Source: Musa acuminata AAA Group | Lineage: Eukaryota; Streptophyta; Magnoliopsida; Zingiberales; Musaceae | DNA length: 64,000 nucleotides | NCBI RefSeq assembly: GCF_036884655.1 | Contig: NC_088338.1 | Span: 62,001 to 126,000, forward strand | Direction: 5' to 3' | Part shown: piece by piece, positions 23,347-34,378 of the stretch | Position numbering within the stretch: position 1 is the first letter of the stretch | Layout of the letters: each line of letters opens with the position of its first letter | The notes under the pieces: model-generated | What the model saw: only the letters and a program-made list of their open reading frames with translations | Told to the model about the DNA's origin: nothing | The model's database searches: none | Program-made: the position numbers and the translations under genes

Positions 23347-23802
23347 TGTCATAGACTTAGTTGTACGGCACAATTGAGTGTTCGTTCGCAAAGGGTCAAC
23401 ATCATTAAAATCTCTTATGATCTCTTAAGGACCTACAAAAGAGAAGATAAGTAGAGAAAACATTTAACTCAGGATTCACAAGCAACCATTTCAACAAGCA
23501 CTTGATAGGTAATGTAAATTTCAAATATGAATTTCACAAGCTTTGAATGGTTGCATGACAAATGGTCTAAGAAGATCTACCGTAGACTAAAATCCCTACA
23601 AATGCCCACATAACACAACCTTCGCTTACAAGCCTAAAAACAACTACCAAAACCAATCAAAATGGGGATTCCAAGCCTACCGTCAGCCCTCTATATGTTA
23701 TGTAAAGCATGAACAAATCATAAGACATAGATATACGTGAGTATTACATAGATATACGTGAGTATTAAATCGATTACTCTATTTATAGCTTTGTCCATGA
23801 TA
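23347..23802 (-). repeat. 5' LTR of the nested retrotransposon
   Basis: Carries a short internal duplication of the TAGATATACGTGAGTATTA word near 23728-23766 that the other LTR lacks, plus the TATA-like CTATAAATAG. The primer-binding site follows directly on the minus strand. Confidence 0.8.
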
Positions 23803-24049
23803 ATATAGCGGTGAAACCTCATGTAGTTTTTAGAAAGTACCGACCTCACCCCAACCTCAAGAGCCGGTGCTGAAATAAATTGATGTCATCATTGGTGAAC
23901 CTATCTTGGTGGGGGAACAACTCCTTGAATCATAAAGCTTATGTTCGAGCAACCATTTAAAAAAGCCAAGAACGAAAGGCGACTTAAACATAACTTCAAG
24001 GAAGAAAAGATAAAATCACTCAACCTAAATCATGATGATACTTTGGTGG

Positions 24050-24450
24050 TCTTTGTGAGTGATTAATGCCTAGATGAAGAGAGTTCTGACCGATATATGT
24101 AACTCTATTGACATCCTCTACTTTGATGCTTTTCGAAAACTTGAACCATCAACTAATGAATATACATAAATAACTTCTTCTTTGACGGAATTCACTCGTG
24201 ATTCTACCTCCCCTCTTGGGATCGTGAACTTGCATGTTACATTCATAGACAAACTCTACTCCAAAACAATATTAACAAAGTTTATGATGGTGTATATCCC
24301 CTCTTTGTACATTGTAATCATAGGTCGACTAATACTGAATAACTTGAGGGCAATGGTATTGACTTACCATATGGTGATGAAATTCTCGATGAGGGCCAAC
24401 ATCTGTGAAGCAACCCAAGGAAACCACGCTAATGCTACCTAATGACAGTC
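24050..24450 (+). pseudogene. Ty3-type protease-region remnant
   Basis: Reads like the aspartic protease segment found between gag and RT of plant Ty3 elements: ILYFDAFRKLE, then SPLGIVNLHVTF, then IVIIGRLILNNLRA and LTYHMVMKF. The catalytic DTGSS-type motif is not recognisable, and several stops interrupt the frame. Confidence 0.6.
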
Positions 24451-24639
24451 TCCTACCGAAGAAAGTTTTACTTGAGGCACCACCTATAGACCCCCAAGAC
24501 TTGGCCAAGTCCATCCTGTATCTCGAGCTACTGGAGTCGCTGATTAAAGTGCCCTTAGATAAAGCTCGAGCCTACCGAATTATTTAGGTTGGGACGACCC
24601 TTCCCAACGAGAGATAGGTGTAACTCATTAATTTTCTTC

Positions 24640-25088
24640 AGAAAATTATTAAGATATTTACGTGGTGACGAAGGGACATGCTAGGAATCAACCTAACTCA
24701 ACATTATATGAACATTTCCTTCAAGACATGATCAAAGTAAAGACTTCATAAGTTTACTTCTGATCACCAATGAGTAATTAGTAAGGAGATAAATAAGTTG
24801 TTATTAGTAAGGTTCATTATAAACATTCAATACCTATAATGACTCGACGATATTATAAACTAAAGAATAAGAATTGAGTATATTAATCTCATTAAAACAT
24901 GCCGAGAAAGCAGTTATCCCTTCCCTATGTTGACTAGTTGATTGATGCTAAAGCCATAGAGTATATGGTGCTGCTAATGCGGGAGTTGAAGAGATCACAC
25001 ATGAAACATAGGCCAATGATGGTTCCAACATAACTTAAATCAAATATTAATATAGTATATGTCAAGCGTAGTTTAACGGTGGCTTCAC

Positions 25089-25130
<42 letters not shown>

Positions 25131-25190
25131 CTCCATCTACAAATGGCTCTAATATCAAACATCACGTCAAATATTACGATCCGATCATCT
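24640..25190. other. Low-information spacer with a (TA)n microsatellite
   Basis: AT-rich sequence between the Ty3 remnant and the threonine synthase relic. A pure TA run lies at 25091-25127. No gene seen. Confidence 0.6.
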
Positions 25191-25194
25191 AGTT

Positions 25195-25612
25195 TTACCC
25201 ATTTTCGATGTTTGAACACCACGAGGAGCCGGTCTCGCCGCAGTCGACGGGAGCGTTGAAGCGCACATAGCACGCCAAGAAGCCGTGCGACGCGTTTCCC
25301 TCGTCGCGCCGGCACGCCTCCTCGCGGATGTTCTCCTCAGCCGGCCGCCGGATCTTCGATCGCTGATCCTGGTGCTCATTACTGCCACATCTGCTGGCCT
25401 CAACGGAGGCAGGGTCGGAGGCAGTGTAGGAGGAGGAGACCGAGGACCCGCGGCGGCGGTGGCGGAGGATGAGGGGCGCTAGGGTTCCGAAGGCGGGGGG
25501 AGGGGCTTAACGTTCCGATTACTCTGGTATTGTCCTTGCAGGTGAGACGACGGTGGTGACTTGAGGAGGACAAAGACACAGAGGACGAAAAGGAGGCGGC
25601 TGCGGCGGCCAT
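25195..25612 (-). pseudogene. 5' fragment of plastid threonine synthase, frameshifted and truncated
   Basis: The minus-strand ATG at 25612 opens a transit-peptide-like segment (MAAAAASFSSSVSLSSSS) followed by a Pro-rich stretch. In the next frame the sequence continues GSSVSSSYTASDPAS and RRPAEENIREEACRRDEG, then HGFLACYVRFNAP. That combination matches the conserved N-terminal region of plant threonine synthase, the PLP enzyme making threonine from O-phosphohomoserine. The two parts are one frame apart, with the shift near the CCG repeat at about 25440-25460. Similarity stops near 25225, followed by unrelated sequence and a stop at 25195. All catalytic parts are missing. It is either a truncated duplicate or an old gene broken by the neighbouring repeats. 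Confidence 0.7.
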
Positions 25613-26075
25613 GATGGTGATAGAAGAGGCGACGTCCGCGCGATCGTCGACGCGGGAGTTTGTTGGCGGCTTGCGGCGGTTTGGGGATGACAGAGAACTT
25701 TGGGTGCTTTAAATTGAATTGGATTCGAATTTGGATTCGTATTCGGATTCAAAGATTGGAATCCGATCAAATCGACATCACACATCCATCGTCATTTTGG
25801 TTCGATTGAAATGGACATGACTATGCGGTTCTAGTTCGTCTCGGAACATTGAACCAGACCGGATTCCATTGGGCTTTTGTATAGCGGCTCGAACTCAATA
25901 ACCTGGGGTTGAAGGCCTGGCTCGAGCAATTTGACAACCTCCTCTCGTGCAGCGTCCAAAACCCTAGCCGGTCCTCCCATATTTGAGGTCATCTCTGCTG
26001 ATCGCCTCTTCTCACCCCCTCCTTTGACCCCTAGCAGCCGACGCCCTTGTCCTCCTCTCTGCCGCACATCCGAAG

Positions 26076-29000
26076 ATGGTCGACACTCTGGTCCTCCGCG
26101 GCACGATGCGTGGCCACACCGACATGGTGACGGCCATCGCGGCCCCCATCGACAACTCTGACATGATTGTATCCTCCTCCCGGGACAAGTCCGTACTCGT
26201 GTGGCACCTCACCAAGGACGCCCCAGCCGCCTCCGCGGACGGGAGTGGCGTCGGCTCCTACGGCGTCCCCCGGCGGCGCCTGACCGGGCACTCCCACTTC
26301 GTCCAGGACGTGGTCCTCTCTTCCGATGGCCAATTTGCCCTCTCCGGTTCCTGGGACGGTGATCTCCGTCTCTGGGATCTCTCCACCGGTGTCACCACCC
26401 GCCGCTTCTTCGGCCACACCAAGGACGTTCTTTCCGTCGCCTTCTCTATCGACAATCGCCAGATCGTGTCTGCCTCCCGCGACGGCACCATCAAGCTCTG
26501 GAACACCCTCGGCGAGTGCAAGTACACCATCCAGGACGCCGATGCTCACACCAACTGGGTTAGCTGCGTCCGTTTCAGCCCCAACGCGTACCAGCCTACC
26601 ATTGTTTCCGGCTCCTGGGACCGTACCGTCAAGGTCTGGAACTTGACCAACTGCAAGCTCCGATGCACACTCGCTGGCCACGCCGGCTCCGTCAACACGG
26701 TTGCCGTCAGCCCGGACGGCTCCCTTTGCGCCAGCGGTGGTAAGGATGGGGTCACGCTGCTCTGGGACCTCGCCGAGGGGAAGCGCCTCTACTCGCTTGA
26801 TGCCGGGGCCATCATCCACTCCCTCTGTTTCAGTCCCAACCGATACTGGCTTTGCGCTGCCACTCAGGAGAGCGTGAAGATCTGGGATCTTGAGAGCAAG
26901 TCCATCGTGCAGGATCTCAAGCCTGAGATCACTACCACTAAGAATCAGGTAATCGGTTCATTTAGGTAGTGAATTAAAACAAATACATCAAATTCTGTTG
27001 ATTCCAATGATGCAACTCTTATATTTGCGAGGGCCTCTGTAGAACCGGCCTTGTGCATGTACTGATAGGATTTCAGAATATTAGGTTCAACAAAGAACGA
27101 TCTTTCTGCCACCATTTGATTTAAATTGGAAGCATAGTTACGGTCAATTTATCTTGCATTCAGTAAGATCATGACTAATTAGAGTTTTAGATGTGCTTTC
27201 CATGGGTCTTCTTCGCATCCAGTTCCAATTATCCTTTGATCATCATTATTTAGGACTATGGTATGCTAAGAAGTGATAAAATTGTATATGTATCACTTTC
27301 TATAACAGAAAACTTTGTTTTGATATATCTGAAATAATGACTTACTTTGTGCTCATTCTCCAAAAGTGTGTTCCTTAGCTATTAACTAGTTGCTAAGATG
27401 TTTGTTAGCTGTATTTCACTGAGACCATGCACATAAGATGCCAACATTGACATTTGAGGTCCCGATATCTTGACTGCACATGCCATCAAGATGTCCATTT
27501 CGGGATATTCTTGGAGTACTAGTTTGTTTAACATTATGTAATACCTGTATTAGTTAGGGGAACATAATGTAAACTGGATTATTGTAGTTTCTGTTTTTAT
27601 CCCTCCTGCTGCACATTTATTTTTTTGGGATTGTGGCTCATGCTTTTTTTATTCTTGTTGCTATTTCTGTCAGTTGATATAACTGGGATTTCTTATATGG
27701 AATTTGTTATTTCTGTTTATTTAGAGTTTTTATGATCTGTAATTGTTGAAGAGTGTAATATTTATGCTCGTGAAACCAGGTAGCAACCGTTTAAAGCCTT
27801 TTAGACGTAAGGAATGGTCTAGAATAGGATTGATAGGCTTGGCTATGGCAAACTACATCCACGTAGGTGAAAAATAAGAAAATAAGCCTCTTAATTAGAG
27901 TACTTTTTTATTTTATTAAATATGGTAATCTTTTTGAAAATGAAGTTTCTTCTGAATTCTCTTGGATTAGTGTTACAATTTCATGAGAGTCAGTAAATCT
28001 TACAGTTCATAAGTGCTGCTTCATTCCATCAGCAGGCACATGGGATTTTAGATTTCTTAATTATTTAACAAATTTTATTGTGTATTAATCTGCTTATGAT
28101 TTAAAGTTCTTTAATAATTAAATAATGTGATAGCAACTGATTTTCTTTTACATATGATGCAAATTTTTTTTTTTTTTCTGAAGCTCTTTGTTCACTTTGT
28201 TTTATTTGTCATTGTCTGGCAAGTGCTAAATTATCTTATTTCAATTGACCAGACTTGAAAATTTTCTCGTCATTATAACCAGTTCGATAATCTTAAATGA
28301 TTTATATTGTCCTAAAACCTTTCAGAAGATGATGGTTTGTATCATCTCACAGCATAGGTAAACATATAGAAATTTTGCACATATTTCCAGAATCCAATGA
28401 TTTATCTGACTTGCTCTAATTAATGGTCCTGTTATTTTGTCTATCAAATCAATCCCATATTATTTTCTTAAGTTTCATTTTTCTTAGGTACAGTTGAGGT
28501 TCTTTTTCATATAAAAGATCACTGCTCCCAGTATTTATTTTCGGTGGTAACCTGTAGATTGGCTTGTTTTATGGCTTAGGCTTGTTTAACGTATGGGTCT
28601 TGTTTGGTCTAATGTATTAACTGGGTGTTTTATAAAAGGTTCTGCACTTGTATCTTTGTAGATCCGCTTTTCAATGGATCTAATTTTATCTTGGATAGTG
28701 TCAACTAGTTGTTGTAGAACAATTATGACATATCCTTTGACCTTGAACCACCATGCTCTAACTAAATCAGATAGTATCTTCAGTGGCTTACATGTTGACC
28801 TTTTACATGTAAACAATTCTGCGGTCTGTTGTCATGCGATTTCTTTAGAAGTCATTGTATGACACCACCACACTTCTCTTCTGAAATCTTAGATTTAATC
28901 ATCATGTTATATCACGAGAGTATCAGATTTGGGAAGAAGCAAGGTGTTCATCATATTAAATCCAGGATAATACGACTTCTTTTGTGGAATCTTCCATACT

Positions 29001-29665
29001 GAAAATTTGGATTTAGGTCATTGACATCCTCAAACCCCTCCCCTCATTTTGCAGGATCTCCGGATAAGAATCTGGAGCCTCCAAAGAGGGCATGGGATTT
29101 CTCAGAAAAATATGTAGTGGATGTTCATACAAACTATTCAATCTGTTAGTTGATTTAAAGTTGATTATAGTCATATTGAGTTAGGGAAGATTCCAGCATG
29201 TCCTGTTTTAGTTGGACATTCATTCAGTTTCATGATTTATTCATTTATTGTTGACGCATAGACTTTTGCAGCTTTATATCACATTTTTGACATTGACAAA
29301 CCTAAGACTGCCTGTTCCAACTAAGTTGTATTTGTACAAGAGACGTCTTCCCAGCAATACTTGTCTTGCAGCTGCTGTAGGCAGTTGTGGTGACGTTTTT
29401 GCATGATTCGTTTTTATTTTCTGATAATTCTATATATATTTTGTTGTGCTTGGTGTTTTAATTGGCCAATCAAAGTCGAAAGCTTATGGATTTGAAATGT
29501 TTCATTCCAAAGAGTGTTGCCAGATAATTGACTCAAATCTATCCATGTTTCTCACTCTTTGCACAGATGTTATACTGCACAAGCTTGACTTGGAGTGCCG
29601 ACGGTAGCACACTGTTCACCGGTTACACCGATGGAACCATCAGAGTTTGGGAGATACGCTACTAG
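26076..29665 (+). CDS. RACK1: RACK1, 7-bladed WD40 scaffold of the 40S ribosome
   Basis: Gbeta-like scaffold on the 40S subunit near the mRNA exit channel; in plants it links translation with hormone and immune signalling. Two exons: 26076-26948 and 29567-29665, giving 323 residues. The single intron, between the sixth-to-seventh-blade linker KNQ and [13 protein letters not shown], is where plant RACK1 genes commonly have theirs. Blades are marked by [79 protein letters not shown] and [14 protein letters not shown]. The start [20 protein letters not shown] has the expected N-terminal strand. Exon 1 is very GC-rich and the 2.6 kb intron AT-rich, a monocot-like pattern. A long antisense frame here is a composition shadow. 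Confidence 0.97.
26949..29566 (+). other. RACK1 intron
   Basis: AT-rich 2.6 kb intron with GT donor (CAG|GTAATC) and TTTGCACAG acceptor. I looked for a nested exon or a C/D-box snoRNA and found nothing convincing. Confidence 0.7.
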
Positions 29666-30775
29666 CGGTGGACAGCCTACTCGGAGATGACTCTTGTGCC
29701 GCCACTATTCTTAGGTTTTAGTGTTCTAAGCAACTGTGACGCACACATTTCAGGTTATCTTATGTAGGTGTATGTTTTTGGACCTCTTTTTTTGTTTTTG
29801 GAGCTCTCTTTCTCTCTCTCTCTCTCTAGCGTGGTAGGAACGCTGCTTTTCGAACCATTGTCATTTTATTTGCCATTAGTAGCTATCTTTGCATTTTTCC
29901 CTTTGTTTTGATGGCATAAAGTAATGAGTTGTTGATAATGCTATCATAAATGTTTTGTCATTTTATTTGTTCTCTTAATTTTGATAGTATTGAAGTTTTT
30001 GAGTTGGTCCAATTAATAAAAGATTACATCACTTTTGATCCAATCACACATTAAGAGATTTAGATTAATTTACAAGATTCAGAGGGGATGAATTACTATT
30101 GAAACTGTTTAATGACTTTGAATCAATCGACGAAGTTGATAGGTGTCAATTATTCTATCTGTTCATTGCCCCTATCAAATGCCAAAGAGGGTACGGAATG
30201 AGTCTAACAATCGTTACATGCTGCTGCCGAGTGCCAAAGAGGGCTGTTTGGATTGGGTATCCACTCGATCCGATCCACCAGCACATGTCCGTCGTAATCT
30301 AATCTAGCCATGGCGGGTCGGCCGGCGTTGGTATTTCATGTCATCTTTTTGTCTGCACTCAAGCGGGGGAGTTGGTCCCCTCGACGTGTCATGAACAGCA
30401 GCAGCAGCAGCAGCATCTGCCACCCTCATCATGTGGTCTTTAGTTCATCCACGAAAAGATCGGCTCTCGGCAGACTCGTCTGCCTTTACGCAATGAAAAG
30501 ACAGCATTTACCGGTCTATACGTTACGGCCTTTTCCTCTCTCGTTATTCCGATCTATACGACTTGTTTCCTTCAGTCCAACTCACATTTGGAACCTCCAA
30601 CAGAAGAATAATAATCCATTTACATTGACTTGTAGCTGTTGCACAGTGTTCCTCCGGCATTCACACCTGACGATGTCATTCCCTCCCAGAGAAAGAACAC
30701 AGAAGAGACATTAGCAGCGAGTTGGACAAGCAGTGGAATTCTTCACCGATGCATGCGAATTGTACAAACATTCAT
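29666..30775. other. RACK1 and NIMIN-like 3' flanks (convergent)
   Basis: Contains the RACK1 3' UTR with a (CT)n run near 29800-29830 and the 3' flank of the minus-strand NIMIN-like gene. No additional gene is supported. Confidence 0.5.
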
Positions 30776-31147
30776 TTACAGAGACAGACATAGATCTAAA
30801 CTACTCTTCTTCTCGTCTTCGTCTTCTTCTTCTTCTTCTTCTTCTTCTTCTTCTTCTTCCTTTCTCTCTGCCTTCTTCTGACTGTGTTCGCCCACAGCGG
30901 CGCTGCCAGCTTCGCCGCCCTCCATGAAGTCCTCCAACTCGAACTTAGGCCTCCAAACCGGAGCTGCTTCCGTCTTCATCCTCTTGATTCTGCTCGTCCT
31001 CAACGACTCTCTTATCGCTCTTATCTTTTCCAGCAAAGCGTAGAACTTGTCCACCTCCTCCTCCTCCTCTCGGCGGCTGCCTCCTCCTCCTGGAGGTGCA
31101 GTTGATGCCTGGCTCCCTCTCTTGCCTCTCTCGCTCCCTTGTTCCAT
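30776..31147 (-). CDS. NIMIN/NRR-like NPR1-interacting repressor
   Basis: Small intronless protein of 123 residues resembling NIM1-interacting proteins, which bind NPR1 and dampen salicylate-induced PR gene expression. Seen in order: EEEEEVDKFYALLEKIRAIR, the helix resembling the NPR1-binding segment; the block WRPKFELEDF; a long Glu run from a CTT-type microsatellite (30822-30859); and C-terminal LDLCLSL, an EAR repressor motif that recruits TOPLESS-type corepressors. A longer frame begins at 31210, but a minus-strand TATAAG (31220-31215) sits only about six bases before that ATG. Transcription would therefore start downstream of it, which favours the ATG at 31147 (MEQGSERG). Divergent from the related gene at 34379. 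Confidence 0.82.
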   Translation of the reverse strand: MEQGSERGKRGSQASTAPPGGGGSRREEEEEVDKFYALLEKIRAIRESLRTSRIKRMKTEAAPVWRPKFELEDFMEGGEAGSAAVGEHSQKKAERKEEEEEEEEEEEEDEDEKKSSLDLCLSL

Positions 31148-31214
31148 CCTCCAGAATGGATGGATGGAGGTGATCGAGTTGAGACGAGATGGGAAGAGAG
31201 GAGGCGGCATGTTT

Positions 31215-31335
31215 CTTATAGAGACGCGTCCTCGTTGACGTTTTGTATCTCCTCGGCACTCTGCGCGTCTGAGTCAACCTCCGCGACGTGGGTCGTGCGC
31301 TTGCTCCTTCAGCTGGCGTAATCGTGATGACGTAG
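31215..31335 (-). promoter_or_regulatory. NIMIN-like promoter: TATA box with TGACG and W-box-like motifs
   Basis: On the minus strand CTCTATAAGAAAC (31223-31211) is a good TATA box. Within 120 bases upstream are TTGACG (31235-31240), GTCAA, the W-box complement (31273-31277), and TGACG (31328-31332). TGACG is the core bound by TGA bZIPs and TTGAC the core bound by WRKYs, both typical of salicylate-responsive genes. Motif presence is direct; function is inferred. Confidence 0.5.
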
Positions 31336-31339
31336 GGTG

Positions 31340-33000
31340 GACGCCGGACTGCGTCGGATACAATGTCAACTCATTCACTGTGTGATGTTAACTTGATGAG
31401 ACCATTACACACAGGGTTGAGGATTCACGTTCATCACGCCGACGGTGGTTGGGGACACCACATTTAGATGTTTAGGGTTAAGGAGAGGGATGTTCGTGTT
31501 CGTGGTATAGGAGTTTGGACATTAAGAAAGTGGACCAAATAATAATCCCATGTCATTAAGGCCTTGAAATAATTCGATGGAATATATGGATTTTTGGTTC
31601 ATAAATTAATCATTTAAATTTTTTTATTGGATTATTTTCTTCAAATCTAATATGATTCAAAAAGTTGGTTGAATGTGTCACATCAAGAGAGTCCATGAAA
31701 GCAATATTCATTCACTAAACACACAGCAATATTCTTTAAAAAAATTTAAGATTAAATCCAATATAAACTCTTTTTCATCCTCGAAATGATAATATTTCAA
31801 GAATATGTTACGTCGAATAAATCATCTCGATCTCATGAGTTAATCATGACATATTTCATGGAGTATTTCAAATCCAGCTAAGTTATTTTGGTTTTTTTTA
31901 ATTATGAATTATACCTATTACAACATCAAAACAAATGGTATACATTAATTTTAGGATATTTTCCTATAAAATATTTATATTTTAGCTATTTCCTAATCAG
32001 TACATTCATTTTACTTTTTCTCAAATAATATTTTTAATTTAAAAAGATCCAAAAATACCCCCTTAAAAATTTGCAACATTTTCGTTTGGCTTGTTTTTCA
32101 ATTGCGTTTATAATACTTTTATCGAGGCACTGAAAATATGAATATTATTGAAAATCATTATAAGTAAGATCATATTTGATTATCATTGCTCATAGACCAT
32201 TTATTTTTAAGTAGATTTTAAGTTGTTCTGATGGCCAAATCACTATAATAAATTACTTTTTTTATATTTCTATTTAAGCGATATTATCTCTAAACTATTA
32301 TAAATATATATTTGAAACGTAAACGTAATATGTATGATATATCAAATGATTTCTAGTATATTTTTTAATTTTATTTAATTAATTTATAGTGTTTTCAAAT
32401 AGGTTTTACAGTAATTTCAATAGACTAAGAAGCGCGATAACAAACAAAAATTGTTTTTTGATAGATAATCTTGATATTCTTGAATTAAAAGTATTGTTTG
32501 AAATATGAAAAAGAAGATATCAATTGGAAAATTTCTTAAATTAGGAGTATTTTATAAGAAAAATCATCGAAGTTTCATTGTCTTTGGTCATTTTCTAAAA
32601 TTGACCCTTCGATCTTACCTCGACCAGTTGGACCTCAAACCTAACTTGGTCTACGTTGGCTTGTCCGGCCTTTAGTGGGCGGTGTCAACTCCATCGGACC
32701 CACCATTGAAAGTTGAAGCTTGCACATGGATATGGTGTACGAGTAAATTATAGATTAATTAATTACGAGTATGATTCTTAATTGCGTTCATGCGAGAGAT
32801 ATTTATGAATGAAAAAGAAATTTCATCTTTCTCATTTTATTTTATTATTGTAAGATCTTAAGTTTGAATCTTATCTTTGTCATTTATTTTTTAAAAAAAA
32901 TATAATATAATTATCGAAACTAAAACTTATCATAAATAAGAACTGATAATTTTCTTTTCTCGGATTCAGCCCATTTTAGACAATTATATTTGATTTTATT
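31340..33000. other. AT-rich intergenic region between the NIMIN-like pair
   Basis: No long frame, no recognisable element. Mostly A/T-rich sequence. Confidence 0.5.
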
Positions 33001-33114
33001 TTTATATATTTATATATTTATTTATGGGTGATAGGGAGAAGATTAGCACCCCAAAAAACAAAAAAAGAAGGTCTTCATTTGGTAAATGTCGTGGAAGGAA
33101 TCCCTCCTCTAGGC

Positions 33115-33147
33115 TGACGTCACCGCGGTTGATGAGTAGCTACGTCA
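33115..33147. promoter_or_regulatory. Paired ACGTCA motifs
   Basis: A palindromic TGACGTCA (33115-33122) and an ACGTCA (33142-33147) lie about 20 bases apart, between the two divergent NIMIN-like genes. They fit as-1-like or bZIP binding sites but are 1.2 kb from the nearer ATG. Confidence 0.35.
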
Positions 33148-33261
33148 CGGTGAGCGAGTCTTTGGATTTGTCTTCATGCTCTCACTTACATGTCCTTCCT
33201 GTATGGGCGAATTCCAGGAGAAGATTTTTTTTTTCTTTTTTCGGATTTTATCCGAAAAGTA

Positions 33262-33515
33262 TTTTCTTTTTTTTTATTATTTTATCATAAATATCGATAA
33301 TATATAATATTTTTAGTTATAATATTTTTACACCGTATTAATATATTTTCAATAATATAGTATTTTCGATAATACTAAAAAATATTGTAACATAATATTT
33401 TTTGTGTAAATTTTGTAAAAATATTATATTTGTAGTATTTTTACACCACATTATGGTTTTTTCAATAATATTGGAAAATATTGTAATGTAATAAAAAAAT
33501 ACTATAATATAGAAA
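33262..33515. repeat. AT-rich element with internal direct and inverted repeats
   Basis: Repeated words such as TATTTTTACACC (twice, about 110 bases apart), TTTTCAATAATAT and their complements (AATATTGTAACATAATA) suggest a decayed MITE-like or hairpin-forming repeat. Ends are not defined. Confidence 0.4.
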
Positions 33516-33622
33516 AAAAAAGGGGAAAAAAGGTAGCTGACTGAGGGCATTGAAAGTAATAGAGAATGAGGCTGTTAGGGAACTCTTGAAATGAGAGATA
33601 TTTTCTTGAAAAAAACTCAAAA

Positions 33623-33623
<1 letters not shown>

Positions 33624-33666
<43 letters not shown>
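33624..33666. repeat. (TA)n microsatellite
   Basis: Uninterrupted alternating TA of about 43 bases. Confidence 0.95.
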
Positions 33667-33672
<6 letters not shown>

Positions 33673-34378
33673 AGAATTGGCCCCTTTCATATTCCCATTC
33701 ATTTTGATGGAGTCTATAACTTAAAAAATTTTTTAGAGTACATACAATTGTTGTGACGTTTGGCTATATAATTACACTAATTATGAGTATAATTTGATAG
33801 TTGACACGAATTATATGGCAGCATATGTAGGCAATAAATCATCTGCATTTTTTTTTTGGGAATTATTATTTTTGAATACACGCAAATGTTGACGTCTCGA
33901 ATTCGACCATCTCGATAAAAATCAATTTATAACTCAATTTCGACGAATCGTAATTTAGAGAAGAAGAAGTACATTCCTACATGTAATTCGTCATTAGGAC
34001 GACAAAAGAGGAGAAGCTTATCACATCATCCTTTGTTTCTGGAGACAATAAAAGCATGCCGACTCGAGCGGTATTTGTCTCTTCCACGCTCTTACGGTCA
34101 ACAATTCTGTGGCCTCCGTCTCTCCGTCCCTTTCTGCCGCGCAAGCTCATTAATGGTGGCGAGTGCCATGGAAGTCACTCGATGTGATCTTTGATGGAGC
34201 ATGCATCGTTACAGCTCTACGGACGAATCATCCGACACGGCATACATCGGTGTGACCGCCTACGCTCTTCTGGAGCCTTCTGCTTTCCTTTCCTTACGGT
34301 GGTGGTAAAAGATGCGGCTATGCGGTCGTCTTCGCTCTTCCTAACGACAAGAAGCCTCAGCTACCGCCGCCGGGATCG

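Larger units (their letters stand above)
20984..23802 (-). mobile_element. LTR retrotransposon nested in the gag of the Ty3 element (minus orientation)
   Basis: Two LTRs of about 451-456 bases (20984-21434 and 23347-23802) are direct repeats. On the minus strand the LTR starts TATCA (a decayed TGTCA) and ends TGACA. The 5' LTR is 23347-23802, with a TATA box CTATAAATAG just inside. Next to it, 23331-23344 reads TGGTATCAAAGTGA on the minus strand, a near match to the initiator-methionine tRNA primer-binding site. A polypurine tract AGTGGAGGAGAA (21435-21446) precedes the 3' LTR. ATAT flanks both sides. The 1.9 kb interior has no intact gag or pol, so it is a non-autonomous or heavily decayed copy. 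Confidence 0.8.
19345..24640 (+). mobile_element. Decayed Ty3-type LTR retrotransposon, interrupted and truncated
   Basis: The left part looks like an LTR: a TG near 19345 and a TATA-like TATAAAAG near 19641. It is followed by a gag remnant (20430-20983) and, after a nested insertion (20984-23802), by the rest of gag and a protease-like region (23803-24450). Frames are broken by many stops and shifts. I see no reverse transcriptase or integrase and no matching right LTR, so the element is 3'-truncated or rearranged. A 20-base C homopolymer lies at 19521-19540. Left and right limits are approximate. Confidence 0.6.

Noticed and set aside
26031..26819. 262-codon minus-strand open frame
   Set aside because: Lies antisense to RACK1 exon 1; the long openness follows from the GC-rich codon use of RACK1, and its sequence matches no family I know.
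26949..29566. snoRNA or other RNA gene in the RACK1 intron
   Set aside because: RACK1 introns of animals host snoRNAs, so I looked, but saw no paired C and D boxes with terminal stem here.
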